Shown piece by piece: positions 41,806 through 51,384 of a DNA stretch of 64,000 bases (within the stretch, counting starts at the first letter, position 1; the number at the start of each line of letters is the position of its first letter). The stretch lies in NCBI GenBank assembly GCA_046518185.1, contig JBKGRZ010000004.1, forward strand, positions 1 to 64,000, read 5' to 3'. The DNA comes from Scandinavium vulneris_A. Lineage in GTDB: Bacteria > Pseudomonadota > Gammaproteobacteria > Enterobacterales > Enterobacteriaceae. The position numbers and the translations under genes are program-made. The notes under the pieces are model-generated. The model did not search any database. It had not been told where the DNA came from and saw nothing but the letters and a program-made list of their open reading frames with translations.

Positions 41806-44103
41806 ATGAAATGGCTTTGTTCTGTAGGCGTCGCCGTAAGCCTTGCGCTGCAACCCGCGCTGGCTGACGAAATGTTCGGCAACCATCCGCTGACGCCGCA
41901 GGCGCGCGATGCGTTTGTGACCAGTCTGCTGAAGAAAATGACCGTTGATGAGAAAATCGGCCAGCTGCGTCTGATTAGCGTCGGCCCTGATAACCCAAAA
42001 GAAGCCATTCGTGACATGATCAAAGCCGGGCAGGTTGGGGCGATTTTTAACACCGTGACCCGCCAGGATATTCGCGCCATGCAGGATCAGGTCATGCAAC
42101 TCAGCCGCCTGAAAATTCCTCTCTTCTTTGCCTACGACGTGATTCATGGCCAGCGCACCGTCTTCCCGATTAGCCTGGGCCTTGCCTCTTCCTTCAACCT
42201 CGATGCGGTGCGCACGGTAGGGCGTATTTCTGCTTATGAAGCCGCCGACGATGGCCTGAACATGACCTGGGCGCCGATGGTTGACGTCTCACGCGATCCG
42301 CGCTGGGGTCGTGGCTCCGAAGGGTTCGGCGAAGACACTTACTTAACTTCGATGATGGGTAAAACCATGGTTGAAGCGATGCAGGGCAAAAGCCCAGCGG
42401 ACCGTTATTCGGTGATGACCAGCGTCAAACACTACGCCGCCTATGGCGCCGTCGAGGGTGGGAAAGAGTACAACACCGTCGACATGAGCCCGCAGCGTCT
42501 GTTCAACGACTATATGCCGCCCTACAAAGCCGGGCTGGATGCGGGTAGCGGCGGGGTGATGGTGGCGCTGAACTCTCTGAACGGCACTCCTGCGACCTCC
42601 GACTCGTGGCTGCTGAAAGATGTTCTGCGTAAAGAGTGGGGCTTCAAAGGGATCACCATTTCCGATCACGGGGCAATCAAAGAGCTCATCAAACACGGTA
42701 CTGCCGCCGATCCGGCTGACGCTGTTCGCGTTGCGCTGAAGGCGGGGATCGACATGAGCATGAGCGACGAGTACTACAGCAAATATCTGCCGGACCTGAT
42801 CAAGAGCGGCAAAGTGACGATGGCGGAGGTCGACGATGCCACCCGCCACGTGCTGAACGTCAAATATGACATGGGGCTGTTTAACGATCCGTACAGCCAC
42901 CTGGGGCCGAAAGAGTCCGACCCGCAGGACACCAATGCCGAAAGCCGTTTACACCGTCAGGATGCCCGCCAGGTGGCGCGCGAAAGCCTGGTACTGCTGA
43001 AAAACCGTCTGGAGACGCTGCCGCTGAAAAAATCCGGCACCCTGGCGGTGGTTGGGCCGCTGGCAGACAGCAAACGTGATGTGATGGGCAGTTGGTCTGC
43101 CGCTGGCGTGGCCGATCAGTCGGTGCCGGTGCTGGACGGGATCAAATCCGCCGTCGGCGATAGCGCCAAAGTGATTTACGCCAAAGGCGCCAATGTCACC
43201 AACGATAAAGGCATCGTCGACTTCCTCAATCAGTATGAAGAAGCGGTGAAAGTCGACACCCGTTCTCCGCAGGCGATGATTGATGAAGCGGTTGCGGCGG
43301 CGAAGCAATCTGACGTGGTCGTGGCGGTCGTCGGTGAAGCGCAGGGCATGGCGCATGAAGCCTCCAGCCGCACCGAAATCAGCCTTCCGCAGAGCCAAAA
43401 AGATTTGATTGCCGCGCTGAAAGCCACCGGAAAGCCGCTGGTGCTGGTGCTGATGAATGGTCGTCCGTTAACGTTGGTGCAGGAAGATCAGCAGGCTGAT
43501 GCCATTCTGGAAACCTGGTTTGCCGGGACTGAAGGCGGGAACGCCATCGCCGATGTGCTGTTCGGGGACTACAACCCGTCCGGTAAGCTGCCGATGTCCT
43601 TCCCGCGTTCCGTAGGGCAGATCCCGACCTATTACAGCCACCTCAACACCGGTCGGCCGTATAACGCCGACAAGCCAAATAAGTACACCTCCCGTTACTT
43701 CGATGAAGCCAACGGCCCGCTGTATCCGTTTGGTTATGGTCTGAGCTACACCACCTTTAACGTCTCCGACGTGAAAATGTCTTCTCCAACCATGAAGGCC
43801 GACGGCAGCGTCACCGCCAGCGTAGACGTGACCAACACCGGCAAGCGTGAAGGTGCGACCGTGATGCAGATGTACGTCCAGGATGTGACCGCGTCGATGA
43901 GCCGTCCAGTGAAACAGCTGCGTGGCTTTAAGAAAGTGATGCTTAAGCCGGGCGAAACCCAGACCGTCAGCTTCCCGATTGACGTGGGCGCACTGAAGTT
44001 CTGGAACCAGCAGATGAAATATGCCGCAGAGCCTGGCAAATTCAACGTCTTTATCGGCGTCGATTCCGCCCGCGTGAAGCAGGGCGAGTTCGAACTGCAG
44101 TAA
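41806..44103 (+). CDS. bglX: Periplasmic beta-glucosidase BglX
   Basis: GH3 family beta-glucosidase of 765 residues with a signal peptide ending LQPALA. The TIM-barrel domain has VMTSVKHYAAYG and the nucleophile Asp in GITISDHGAI. A C-terminal alpha/beta sandwich and a fibronectin-like domain follow (from about residue 660). It releases glucose from beta-glucosides in the periplasm. ATG 41806 gives MKWLCSVG as in E. coli; the frame is open upstream to 41722. Confidence 0.96.
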   Translation: MKWLCSVGVAVSLALQPALADEMFGNHPLTPQARDAFVTSLLKKMTVDEKIGQLRLISVGPDNPKEAIRDMIKAGQVGAIFNTVTRQDIRAMQDQVMQLSRLKIPLFFAYDVIHGQRTVFPISLGLASSFNLDAVRTVGRISAYEAADDGLNMTWAPMVDVSRDPRWGRGSEGFGEDTYLTSMMGKTMVEAMQGKSPADRYSVMTSVKHYAAYGAVEGGKEYNTVDMSPQRLFNDYMPPYKAGLDAGSGGVMVALNSLNGTPATSDSWLLKDVLRKEWGFKGITISDHGAIKELIKHGTAADPADAVRVALKAGIDMSMSDEYYSKYLPDLIKSGKVTMAEVDDATRHVLNVKYDMGLFNDPYSHLGPKESDPQDTNAESRLHRQDARQVARESLVLLKNRLETLPLKKSGTLAVVGPLADSKRDVMGSWSAAGVADQSVPVLDGIKSAVGDSAKVIYAKGANVTNDKGIVDFLNQYEEAVKVDTRSPQAMIDEAVAAAKQSDVVVAVVGEAQGMAHEASSRTEISLPQSQKDLIAALKATGKPLVLVLMNGRPLTLVQEDQQADAILETWFAGTEGGNAIADVLFGDYNPSGKLPMSFPRSVGQIPTYYSHLNTGRPYNADKPNKYTSRYFDEANGPLYPFGYGLSYTTFNVSDVKMSSPTMKADGSVTASVDVTNTGKREGATVMQMYVQDVTASMSRPVKQLRGFKKVMLKPGETQTVSFPIDVGALKFWNQQMKYAAEPGKFNVFIGVDSARVKQGEFELQ

Positions 44104-44141
44104 TAAAAAAATGCCCCTTACCGCACGGGACGGTAAGGGGC
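44103..44141 (-). terminator. Terminator of the fimbrial operon
   Basis: GCCCCTTACCG / CGGTAAGGGGC, an 11-bp stem with a 7-nt loop (44113-44141). On the minus strand it is followed by a T run, so it terminates the fimbrial operon, 27 bases after its last stop. On the plus strand the T run is missing, so bglX termination is less certain. Confidence 0.85.
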
Positions 44142-44168
44142 GAAATCCTGCTTTTCACACTCTTTTTG

Positions 44169-44906
44169 TTATTCCTGTTTTCCCTGTTTTCCAATTTGTG
44201 GCGAAACGCGGTAACTGCGCGTGTTGCCCGAATCAGTAATCACTTCGTAGCTCACCTTTTCCCCTGCATTCAATGCGGCATTCAGCGGCACCTCAAGCAT
44301 TGCCTTGGGGGCCACCATCAGCCCACTAATCGCTTTCTGCCGACCGGGCTGCACGCTCAGGCTCATAAACCACGGCGTAGGGTTTTCAATGCGTAACGTG
44401 CTGCCGTTGAGGATAAAGCGCAGCTGTTGTTCGTCGCGCTCCTGCGGGGCAGCGAGGCCTGCCGGGCGAATAAACACCTTCAGGCGCAGACGCAGCGGCA
44501 GAATCACTTTGCGAGTTCCGTTATCTGCCGGGCGCGTATTGGGCGGAATTTGATAGATATTCAGCCAGAATTGACTCTCCCTGTCGGCCGCCAGCTTCTG
44601 GCGCGAACTGAGCATCAGCCGCAGCGACCGTAGCTCGCCGGGCAGCATCCTGAACACCGGCGGCATCACCACCAGTGGGGTATGGCTGGTGTCCGGGGAG
44701 GCGTTGGGGTCGCCGTTATCGGTCCACGCCTGAATAAGCATCGGCGTTGCGCTGTCATTGGACAGGTTCAGCGACTGCACCTGATCCGCTGAGGCAAAGA
44801 TGAGCCTTGTGCGGTCGATATTCACCGCCGCACTGGCCGTGGCGATGGAGAAAGCCAGCCCCACACACGCTTTACTGAAAACTGACCACCACCTGTAACT
44901 GCGCAT
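44169..44906 (-). CDS. Second periplasmic fimbrial chaperone
   Basis: PapD-like chaperone of about 245 residues. It has a signal segment, then the two Ig-like domains. The N-terminal domain has the strand VNIDRTRLIFASADQ and PLVVMPPVFRMLPGELRSLR. ESQFWLNIYQIPP follows, then the second domain (RIENPTPWFMSLS). It guides pilin subunits to the usher by donor-strand complementation. ATG 44906 is preferred because GGCAGG precedes it; ATG 44936 is possible. It overlaps the adhesin gene by 35 bases. A second chaperone in one operon is less common and may serve the adhesin. Confidence 0.88.
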   Translation of the reverse strand: MRSYRWWSVFSKACVGLAFSIATASAAVNIDRTRLIFASADQVQSLNLSNDSATPMLIQAWTDNGDPNASPDTSHTPLVVMPPVFRMLPGELRSLRLMLSSRQKLAADRESQFWLNIYQIPPNTRPADNGTRKVILPLRLRLKVFIRPAGLAAPQERDEQQLRFILNGSTLRIENPTPWFMSLSVQPGRQKAISGLMVAPKAMLEVPLNAALNAGEKVSYEVITDSGNTRSYRVSPQIGKQGKQE

Positions 44907-46200
44907 TAACCGTACCTGCCGTGACTGTTTGCCCATTGAGCGCCTCGAGTGAGGCGGTAAAATCGCCGCTCCATGTATTGACCGTATCGGAAGAAACCAG
45001 CGAGGTCAGATCCTGGTATGCATACCAACCGCGCGCGTTGCCGGTGCCGGTAGTGGCCCTGTCCGGCAGCAAATTGAGCGCCGAGCCGGTGCGGTTATAG
45101 ATGCGGATCCCGACGCCGGAGGCCACGCCGCTGGTGCCATAGTGGTTATCCAGCAGCCAGGTTAATCCCCCGCCGGAGGTGACCAGCCCCAGCGTTTTGG
45201 CGGCAGCCACCGCAGTGGGTTGATTGACCAGAAAGCCCATGGCGACGTTGGCCGAACTGAGGGTTGATGCACTGGTGCTCGATCTCGCGCCGGATTCGCA
45301 CTGCAGGCTAACGGTGAACGGGGCCTGACTGCTGCCGCCCGATTGCAGGGCGGCGCTACTGATGGTCGGTAACAGCACCACCGACGGGTAGTCTTTCACC
45401 TCACACAGCGCCCCGCGCACGTAGGTCACGTTATTCCAGGTGCTCCACGCTCCGGGCCAGTTACCGTACCAGCCGTAGAAATAGGAAAGGCTATCCATCC
45501 CGGCGGTCAGGGCGTTGGTATCCAGCCCTGGCCCCTTAAAGGCGATATAGCCGCGCGGTTGGGTGTAGGCGTCTTTGTACATATTGGCGGCGCTGACGTA
45601 ATAGCTGGTGGAGCTGATTTTATACATCTCGTACAGCACGTTGCTGAACGCGCTGGCGGGAATGTAGATGTAGGTCCCGTCCTGATACCAGCTGTCGGCC
45701 GTAAGCTGGCGCTGTTTCCAGTAGCGGCTGTAATACTCCCCGGAGCTGAGGTTGGTGATGCGCACCGCCACGTTTTTCGCCACGTCGTAGTAAGCCCCGT
45801 CCACTTCATTGGTGGTGTACTTCCCGGTGTAGGCGTTATCGCCGTTGGTGGCGTACATTTCGAACAAACTGCCCGCATCCGCCAGCTGGCAGCGGTACAG
45901 GATCTGGTTGCTGGAATAGGCTTTATTGGTGGCACTGGTCAGGAAATTGCCCACCGCGCTCGCCAGCAGGGTGCCGGAGGGCTGAAAGTTGCTCCCGCTG
46001 TTCAGGCTGATGGTGGCAGGCAGGCCGATATTACCGGAGCAGGTATCACACGCCCCGGTCCAGCTGGCGGCGGTATAACCTGCCGCAATCGCCGCCGCTG
46101 ACAGTGACGAGGTGCTGGTGACTTTGATGCAGTTGGCCCACGGCGAGGCGCTGAGCAGCAGGCCGACGATAAACAGAAACGATCGGGCGCGGAAACGCAT
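44872..46200 (-). CDS. Fimbrial tip adhesin
   Basis: Two-domain fimbrial protein of 442 residues. It has a signal peptide (FLFIVGLLLSASPWA), a long unique N-terminal lectin-like region rich in Tyr, Gly and Ser, and a C-terminal pilin domain (from about residue 275: VVLLPTISSAAL to LQVVVSFQ). The position after the usher and the size are those of tip adhesins; the receptor is unknown. The start at 46200 lies 8 bases after AAGGA and 4 bases after the usher stop. An ATG at 46218 is possible but less well placed. Confidence 0.82.
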   Translation of the reverse strand: MRFRARSFLFIVGLLLSASPWANCIKVTSTSSLSAAAIAAGYTAASWTGACDTCSGNIGLPATISLNSGSNFQPSGTLLASAVGNFLTSATNKAYSSNQILYRCQLADAGSLFEMYATNGDNAYTGKYTTNEVDGAYYDVAKNVAVRITNLSSGEYYSRYWKQRQLTADSWYQDGTYIYIPASAFSNVLYEMYKISSTSYYVSAANMYKDAYTQPRGYIAFKGPGLDTNALTAGMDSLSYFYGWYGNWPGAWSTWNNVTYVRGALCEVKDYPSVVLLPTISSAALQSGGSSQAPFTVSLQCESGARSSTSASTLSSANVAMGFLVNQPTAVAAAKTLGLVTSGGGLTWLLDNHYGTSGVASGVGIRIYNRTGSALNLLPDRATTGTGNARGWYAYQDLTSLVSSDTVNTWSGDFTASLEALNGQTVTAGTVNAQLQVVVSFQ

Positions 46201-46204
46201 ACCG

Positions 46205-48763
46205 TTATTCCTTCTCACAGATTTTATTCAAATGGATGATATCGGCCTCGCTGTCGAGGTTCAGCTGATAGCGAACGTAGCAGGCCTGGGCTCTACCGGT
46301 CCCCCAACGTACCCGCAGCGAGCCCGATGTCTCGGCAATGCGGGCGTAAATCTGCCCGCCCTGACCGACCATGCCGATAACCGTCCCCTCGCCGTCGAGC
46401 ACGTCGGCCCCCATCGGCGGCACGCGGCCATCGCTGGCTTTGAGATTAATCAGCACCGCTTTGCCTTTCAGGGTGGCGAAGTTCACCTGGGCAATGGCCC
46501 CGGCGTAAGGCACCACGCGCTGGCTGCCGCCGGTCAGTTCCGCATCGCTGGTCATGGTGCGGGTGTCGAGGCTGATGTTGTTGCTGCGGTACGGCGACAG
46601 CGACGGCATGATGGCGTAACCCGAGCGGTCGATCACCGCCCCCTGGCCGTTCTGCACCACTGCGCCCTGAGCGCCTTCGGCATGGATGAGCGCAAAGGTT
46701 TCACTGGCATACGGCCCGAAGGTCAGCCCTCCGGGATGTAACACCATCGTGCCGGAAGCACCGAGCGAACTCTGTCGGTAGTTTTCACCCTGGTCATAGC
46801 TGGCGCGCACTGACCCAATACGGGTATTTTCCTGCGCGCTGCCGCCAAAGGTGCTTGAACTGCCGCTGGCCCCATTGCGATAACGCTCGTAGCCGCCGTA
46901 CATCGACCACGAGAAATCGTTGTGCTCTCCGGCGGAACCGCTCATCGACAAGGTGGACGAACGGCTCTGGCTCGACTGGTTGTAGTTCATCGCAACAGAG
47001 GAGCGGCTGGTCCCCCAGTCAAACGGCACCGAGACGTTCAGGGATACCGTGGTTTCGGTGTACTGCTGCTGGCTGCTGCTGTCCGGCGGATCATCCACAC
47101 CGTTGTAGAACCGGGTGTTTTGCCAGCTGGTGCGCTGGCGAGCGACGTTCACCCCGTAGCTGATACGGTTCCACTGGTTGCTGTAGCCCAGCTGCAACTG
47201 GGTTACCCGGGATTTATTGCCGTAGTAATCCGCGCTGCTGGCACTCAGGTTTAAGGTGCCATAGTCGGCTAACGGCTGGCTGACGGTGGCCGAGAGTCGG
47301 TTACGCTGTTGCAGGCTATCGGAGTAATAATCGGTGCCGGTCGCCTGTTCGCGACGCACGCCGAGCACGTCCTGCAATTCGCGGAAACCCTGGGTGGAAT
47401 AGCGGTACGCCGCCAGCACCAGGTTGGTGCCAGAGGTAAAGGTTTTGCTGTAACTCAGCTCGGCGCGCCAGCCCTGCTGACGTTCATCGTTTTGCACCCG
47501 GGCGTTGGACCAGGTGGCGTTCATGCCAAACGCCCCGACGCCGGTCGCCCACACGCCGCCCGCCAGCCACGCCTGATAGTCTTCCGCTATCCGCGAGCCG
47601 AGGTTAACCGTGACGCTATTGCTGACCCCACGTTGCAGGGTGCCTTCGAAGAAATCGTTGTTGACGCTGTAATACTGCCGCACGCGACCCAGCGCCAGCG
47701 AGTAGTGCCAGTTACCCGGTCGCACCGAATCCGGTACCGCAGAGTAGGGCACGATAAACGAGGAAATTTTGCCGCTGGCTTCGACCACGTCAACGGTCAG
47801 GTCGCCCTGGTTGCGGGTGTTGTACAGGTCATCAATGACAAACGCGCCCGGCGGGACGTTGGTTTCGTAGATGACTTTACCTAACTGGCGGATTATTACG
47901 TGCGCACTGCTCGCCGCCACGCCACGCACTTCCGGCGCATAGCCGCGCTTGCCCTGCGGCCACATGCGTTCGTCGGTTGCCAGCTTCACGCCGTTAAACG
48001 ACAGGCTACCAAACAGGCTGGAATCGGTGTAGCTGTCGCCCACGGTCATCACACTGTTAAGCGTCGCAATCGGCCGCTGAACCCAGGTGCGTACGGCATT
48101 GTAGCGATAGGCGCTGCCGGTCTGGCTGCTGTCGACGTAGCGCAGGTTACCCTGATGGCGAACCTGCCACAGGCCGAGGTTAGTGCCCGCATTAATCCCG
48201 CTCCACAGATACTGGTAGCGGTAATCGCTGTCGGTATTTTCCGTCACCGTGTAACTGGTGTTATGGCGTAAAAACAGTGCCAGTGCGCCGCTGTCCCATT
48301 CGGAAGGCGCGATATAACCGCGCGGGGTGCGCGTCAGGGCATCCATTGGGATCGCTAGCTGCAGGCGTAAAGTTGAAGATTCAAACGCCCAGCTTGCACC
48401 GGGTGCCCAGTCTGCCAGCGGGCGACATGCGTCGTCACTTTCCCCCTCAGGCAAGGCTTTCAACTGTGCCGCCTTCATCACCGACGCGGGCAGGCACGGG
48501 GCCGGTTCACCGCCGTTTTCCGGTGCGCTGAAGGTGATTTTTTCGCCGGTTTTGACCTGCTCACCGTTGACCCAGATATCGACCAGATAACTGCCCGCAG
48601 CGATGTGCTGCTGGTTGAACTGGCCAATATTCTCCCCGTAGGCAGACCCCTGAAACAGTGCCGGATCGAAGTAAAACTCGTCCCCCCAGGCGGGGTGTGC
48701 GGTCAGCAGGCCGATCAGGACCGAGAGGCTTTTGGGTCTGAAATTAGCGCCAGACAACATCAT
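46205..48763 (-). CDS. Outer membrane fimbrial usher
   Basis: Usher of about 852 residues, a 24-strand outer membrane barrel with a plug and periplasmic domains (FimD/PapC family). The N-terminal chaperone-binding domain begins DEFYFDPALFQGS. The barrel part has GWRAELSYSKTF-type strands, and the C-terminal domains end in a Cys-containing segment (CYVRYQLNL). It exports and assembles the pilus. The start overlaps the chaperone gene end by about 20 bases (ATG 48763 or 48760; GTG 48772 less likely). Confidence 0.92.
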   Translation of the reverse strand: MMLSGANFRPKSLSVLIGLLTAHPAWGDEFYFDPALFQGSAYGENIGQFNQQHIAAGSYLVDIWVNGEQVKTGEKITFSAPENGGEPAPCLPASVMKAAQLKALPEGESDDACRPLADWAPGASWAFESSTLRLQLAIPMDALTRTPRGYIAPSEWDSGALALFLRHNTSYTVTENTDSDYRYQYLWSGINAGTNLGLWQVRHQGNLRYVDSSQTGSAYRYNAVRTWVQRPIATLNSVMTVGDSYTDSSLFGSLSFNGVKLATDERMWPQGKRGYAPEVRGVAASSAHVIIRQLGKVIYETNVPPGAFVIDDLYNTRNQGDLTVDVVEASGKISSFIVPYSAVPDSVRPGNWHYSLALGRVRQYYSVNNDFFEGTLQRGVSNSVTVNLGSRIAEDYQAWLAGGVWATGVGAFGMNATWSNARVQNDERQQGWRAELSYSKTFTSGTNLVLAAYRYSTQGFRELQDVLGVRREQATGTDYYSDSLQQRNRLSATVSQPLADYGTLNLSASSADYYGNKSRVTQLQLGYSNQWNRISYGVNVARQRTSWQNTRFYNGVDDPPDSSSQQQYTETTVSLNVSVPFDWGTSRSSVAMNYNQSSQSRSSTLSMSGSAGEHNDFSWSMYGGYERYRNGASGSSSTFGGSAQENTRIGSVRASYDQGENYRQSSLGASGTMVLHPGGLTFGPYASETFALIHAEGAQGAVVQNGQGAVIDRSGYAIMPSLSPYRSNNISLDTRTMTSDAELTGGSQRVVPYAGAIAQVNFATLKGKAVLINLKASDGRVPPMGADVLDGEGTVIGMVGQGGQIYARIAETSGSLRVRWGTGRAQACYVRYQLNLDSEADIIHLNKICEKE

Positions 48764-49508
48764 AACTTTCACTCATCCGTGCGCCCTGATCGTTGACCAG
48801 CGTGACTTTCACACTCCCATTGCCCTGCGGTGCGCTGGCTTTACCCGTGAACCAAAATGTCTGGCTGGCAAACGGGGCCACCATATCGGCGGTCAGGTTT
48901 TGGCTGACGCCGTTCACGCGCGTACTGAGGTTGCTGACCGAGGCAAACCACGGCGTCGGGTTGGTGATTTCCACCCCCGCGCCTTTTTTCGCGTCTCTTA
49001 CTGCTTTAATTTGCAGTTTTTTGACCAGCGCACCCGGCACGCCGAGGCTGGCGGGGCGGTAAAACAGCTTGATGCGGGTACGCAGCACCACCAGCATTTT
49101 GTTTTGCGGGCGATCGCCGCCGAGATTGGTGGGCGGGAACTGCAGGGCGTTAAACCAGTACACCGATTCCCGATCCTGCGGCAGGGCTTTGGATTTGCTA
49201 AAGACGATGCGCACCACCTGACCGGCTTTCGGCTGGATACGGAAAATAGGCGGGGTGGCGATAAACGGCACGGCGTTGCTGTCCTGCGGTCGGGCGTTCA
49301 CGTCGCCAGCATCGAACCAGGTCTGTACCACGTAAGGGAAACTGTCGCTGTTTTTAAGCTGCACATCGACGGACGATGCCGTGGAGGCATAGATAATACG
49401 GCTGCCCATGATGGTCACGCTGGCCTGGCAGCTCATCGCAGTCGCAAAAAACAGGGCCGTGGCCGCGAGCAGCGTGCGGCGTGCGTAGCGAAGAGGGTCC
49501 TTCATCAT
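48744..49508 (-). CDS. Periplasmic fimbrial chaperone
   Basis: PapD-like chaperone of 254 residues. It has a signal peptide ending SCQA, then VTIMGSRIIYASTASSVDVQ, FIATPPIFRIQPKAGQVVRI with the conserved Arg region, ESVYWFNALQFPP, and VEITNPTPWFASV in domain 2. It folds and caps pilins before delivery to the usher directly downstream. It is the second gene of the operon, about 60 bases after the subunit gene. Confidence 0.92.
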   Translation of the reverse strand: MMKDPLRYARRTLLAATALFFATAMSCQASVTIMGSRIIYASTASSVDVQLKNSDSFPYVVQTWFDAGDVNARPQDSNAVPFIATPPIFRIQPKAGQVVRIVFSKSKALPQDRESVYWFNALQFPPTNLGGDRPQNKMLVVLRTRIKLFYRPASLGVPGALVKKLQIKAVRDAKKGAGVEITNPTPWFASVSNLSTRVNGVSQNLTADMVAPFASQTFWFTGKASAPQGNGSVKVTLVNDQGARMSESYDVVWR

Positions 49509-49571
49509 CTCAACAACTCCCTGAGGCGAAACGTCTCCGGGCGCTGAGCGACACCCGGAGACAAATCAAAC

Positions 49572-50108
49572 TTACTGGTAAGAAACGGCGTATTGCAGCG
49601 TGGCTTCCACAGTACCTGCGGTGGCTTTGCCGGAGGCGTAGTACTGCGCGGTGTAGGAGGCGCTGGCATCCGTTGCCCCGGCAGCCAGTTTCAGGTCGCC
49701 TACGCCGGTGAAGCCATCGGTGAGATTGATTTCAGTCCCGGTGGTGTCGAGCAGCTGCACTTCGACGTTGCCAGCGGTGCCGGTATTACCGAGGTTGCCG
49801 TTGGTGGTGACCTGATTGCCGACGAAGACCGTCGAGATTTTGGTCTCATTGGCAGCGTCGCCAGTGCAGCCGGTCAGACCGATATCGAACGTCACCGGGC
49901 CTGCAGTGTCACCGCTGGCGGCCAGGTCGGCGCTGCTGACGGTAGGCAGTAATACCACCGGCGAGGTCTGGTTGCCGTTGATAGCCACCGAACACGTTTC
50001 ATCGGTCACTTCACCCTGGAAGCTGATGGTGTTATCAGACAGGGCCATGGCATTAGCGGATACCAGCAGAGCGCCAGTCAGAATAGTGAGATAACGTTTT
50101 TTCAACAT
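49572..50108 (-). CDS. Major fimbrial subunit
   Basis: FimA-type pilin of 178 residues with a signal peptide ending NAMA. It has the conserved cysteine pair (ETCSVAING and LTGCTGD), an N-terminal donor strand NTISFQGEV, and the C-terminal beta-zipper AVSYQ. It is rich in Thr, Gly and Ala. It is the first gene of the operon, so expected to be most abundant. The start at 50108 (MLKKRYLTI) begins the signal; the frame is open to 50153. Confidence 0.9.
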   Translation of the reverse strand: MLKKRYLTILTGALLVSANAMALSDNTISFQGEVTDETCSVAINGNQTSPVVLLPTVSSADLAASGDTAGPVTFDIGLTGCTGDAANETKISTVFVGNQVTTNGNLGNTGTAGNVEVQLLDTTGTEINLTDGFTGVGDLKLAAGATDASASYTAQYYASGKATAGTVEATLQYAVSYQ

Positions 50109-50499
50109 GATGTGTTTCCTGTATGTCCAGTTGAGACTGTCCCGCAGGGACAATAAAGCGATGACTCATGGCTACCTTGCCTGGCTAAGCAGCGGGAATG
50201 CGCCCTTAACACCGTCCGGTATCATGTGAGAAAAATCCTAAGATAATTCCCTCAATGTGTAATCATTAACTATTAACGGGTTGTTATTAAGTTTTTAATG
50301 CTGATTAATGGGTGGATTAAAGTGTGTAGTGGAGGATCATCCTGCGTTTGTATTTAGGTATGTTAAAAAAATGTAGAAGGTGACCGCCCAACGGCAGGTA
50401 AAAAGTAGGGGTGCTGGCGAGAGGGGGATTTTTATATCAAAAATAGAGTCGGTAGGCTTATTTCATAAATTGATCTTGATCAATTATTTTGGCGCGGAA
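50109..50499 (-). promoter_or_regulatory. Fimbrial operon upstream region with ATTAA repeats
   Basis: About 390 bases of AT-rich DNA without a gene. Five ATTAA pentamers occur between 50265 and 50320 (at 50265, 50272, 50286, 50304 and 50316). They are plausible contact sites for H-NS or the winged-helix regulator encoded just upstream. No clear promoter boxes could be fixed, and no invertible switch repeats were seen. Confidence 0.4.
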
Positions 50500-50501
50500 A
50501 T

Positions 50502-50527
50502 AAAAAAGCCCGATGAGAACATCGGGC
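50502..50527 (-). terminator. Terminator of the ToxR-like regulator gene
   Basis: GCCCGAT (50508-50514) / ATCGGGC (50521-50527) stem followed on the minus strand by a T run (50502-50507). It separates the regulator from the fimbrial subunit gene. Confidence 0.85.
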
Positions 50528-50553
50528 AAAATGGCGGTAAGGAACAGGCTCAG

Positions 50554-51384
50554 TTAGCTATGAGAGGATTGAACCGGTTCACTCAGACTCCAGCACACCT
50601 CCGCTTTGCTATCCCGTAAATTGCCGCAGCGCATAATGTACAGGCGTGACAAATCCTGGCTCCAGGTTTTAAAGGAGCGGCTTTTTATCACCAGCAGATA
50701 TTGATCGCTGGTGCAGTGCGGTTTCAGATTCCGGGCATATCTCAGCACGCCCTCTTTAAAGCTCGGCGCGTCATTCGAGTGCAGTAAATTATCAGAAATC
50801 AACACGCTACAGGTTCCGGCTTCGCCAATAAATACTTCCTTTCGGTCCAGAGGACGGTTGATGTACCAGAACCAGGTTGAGGCCAACAGGGTGAGGGTGG
50901 CAACCGCGACTGAAATCCAGCAATAGGCCTGAACGGGTCGGGGAAAAGAGGGTCCGGACTGTCGGCTGGTGGCCATCGACGGGGCGGAGGTATTTGTCGC
51001 AGACTCTAAGGCCATGCCGAGTTCGTCCTCTAAAATACCAACGGGATCAGGGCATTGCTCCACCTCTATTTCTTGCTGGAACATAAAACCCATTTTAGGT
51101 ACGGTGGTGATTATTTCTTCCTCCATACCTAAATTACGTAGTATTCGTCGTAATTTACTAATGCAATGATTTAGATTGTTATTACTTGATACCATCCCAA
51201 AGTCGTCCCAGACTTTTTTGAATATAATTTCTCGGTTTACTACTTCTCCCTGATGTTGCAGAAGGAGGACTAATAATCTTTTTGTAGGATTTGAGATTTG
51301 AACCGGATCATCCTGTTGATCGTGTGCCGCAAGCAATCCAGTGTCAGAATCGAATATAACTTGTTTATTAAAAAGGAATTTCAT
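50554..51384 (-). CDS. Membrane-anchored winged-helix regulator, ToxR/CadC type
   Basis: Protein of 276 residues. The N-terminal OmpR-type winged helix covers about residues 1-105 (NPTKRLLVLLLQHQGEVVNR, NNNLNHCISKLRRILRNLG, IITTVPKMGF). A linker and one membrane span follow (about 153-175), then a periplasmic domain of 100 residues with several Cys. Such one-component regulators bind DNA from the membrane after sensing periplasmic signals. Position upstream of, and in the same direction as, the fimbrial operon suggests it controls the fimbriae. The start at 51384 (MKFLFNKQVIF) is preferred. Confidence 0.85.
   Translation of the reverse strand: MKFLFNKQVIFDSDTGLLAAHDQQDDPVQISNPTKRLLVLLLQHQGEVVNREIIFKKVWDDFGMVSSNNNLNHCISKLRRILRNLGMEEEIITTVPKMGFMFQQEIEVEQCPDPVGILEDELGMALESATNTSAPSMATSRQSGPSFPRPVQAYCWISVAVATLTLLASTWFWYINRPLDRKEVFIGEAGTCSVLISDNLLHSNDAPSFKEGVLRYARNLKPHCTSDQYLLVIKSRSFKTWSQDLSRLYIMRCGNLRDSKAEVCWSLSEPVQSSHS

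Noticed and set aside
44113..44141. Hairpin taken as the bglX terminator
   Set aside because: The T run is on the minus-strand side, so it mainly terminates the fimbrial operon; bglX may share it only weakly.
46112..46741. Long plus-strand frame opposite the usher gene
   Set aside because: Mirror of codon bias in the usher; no RBS and His/Arg-rich nonsense composition.
50109..50499. Possible fim-type invertible promoter
   Set aside because: No pair of inverted repeats bracketing a promoter and no recombinase gene nearby.
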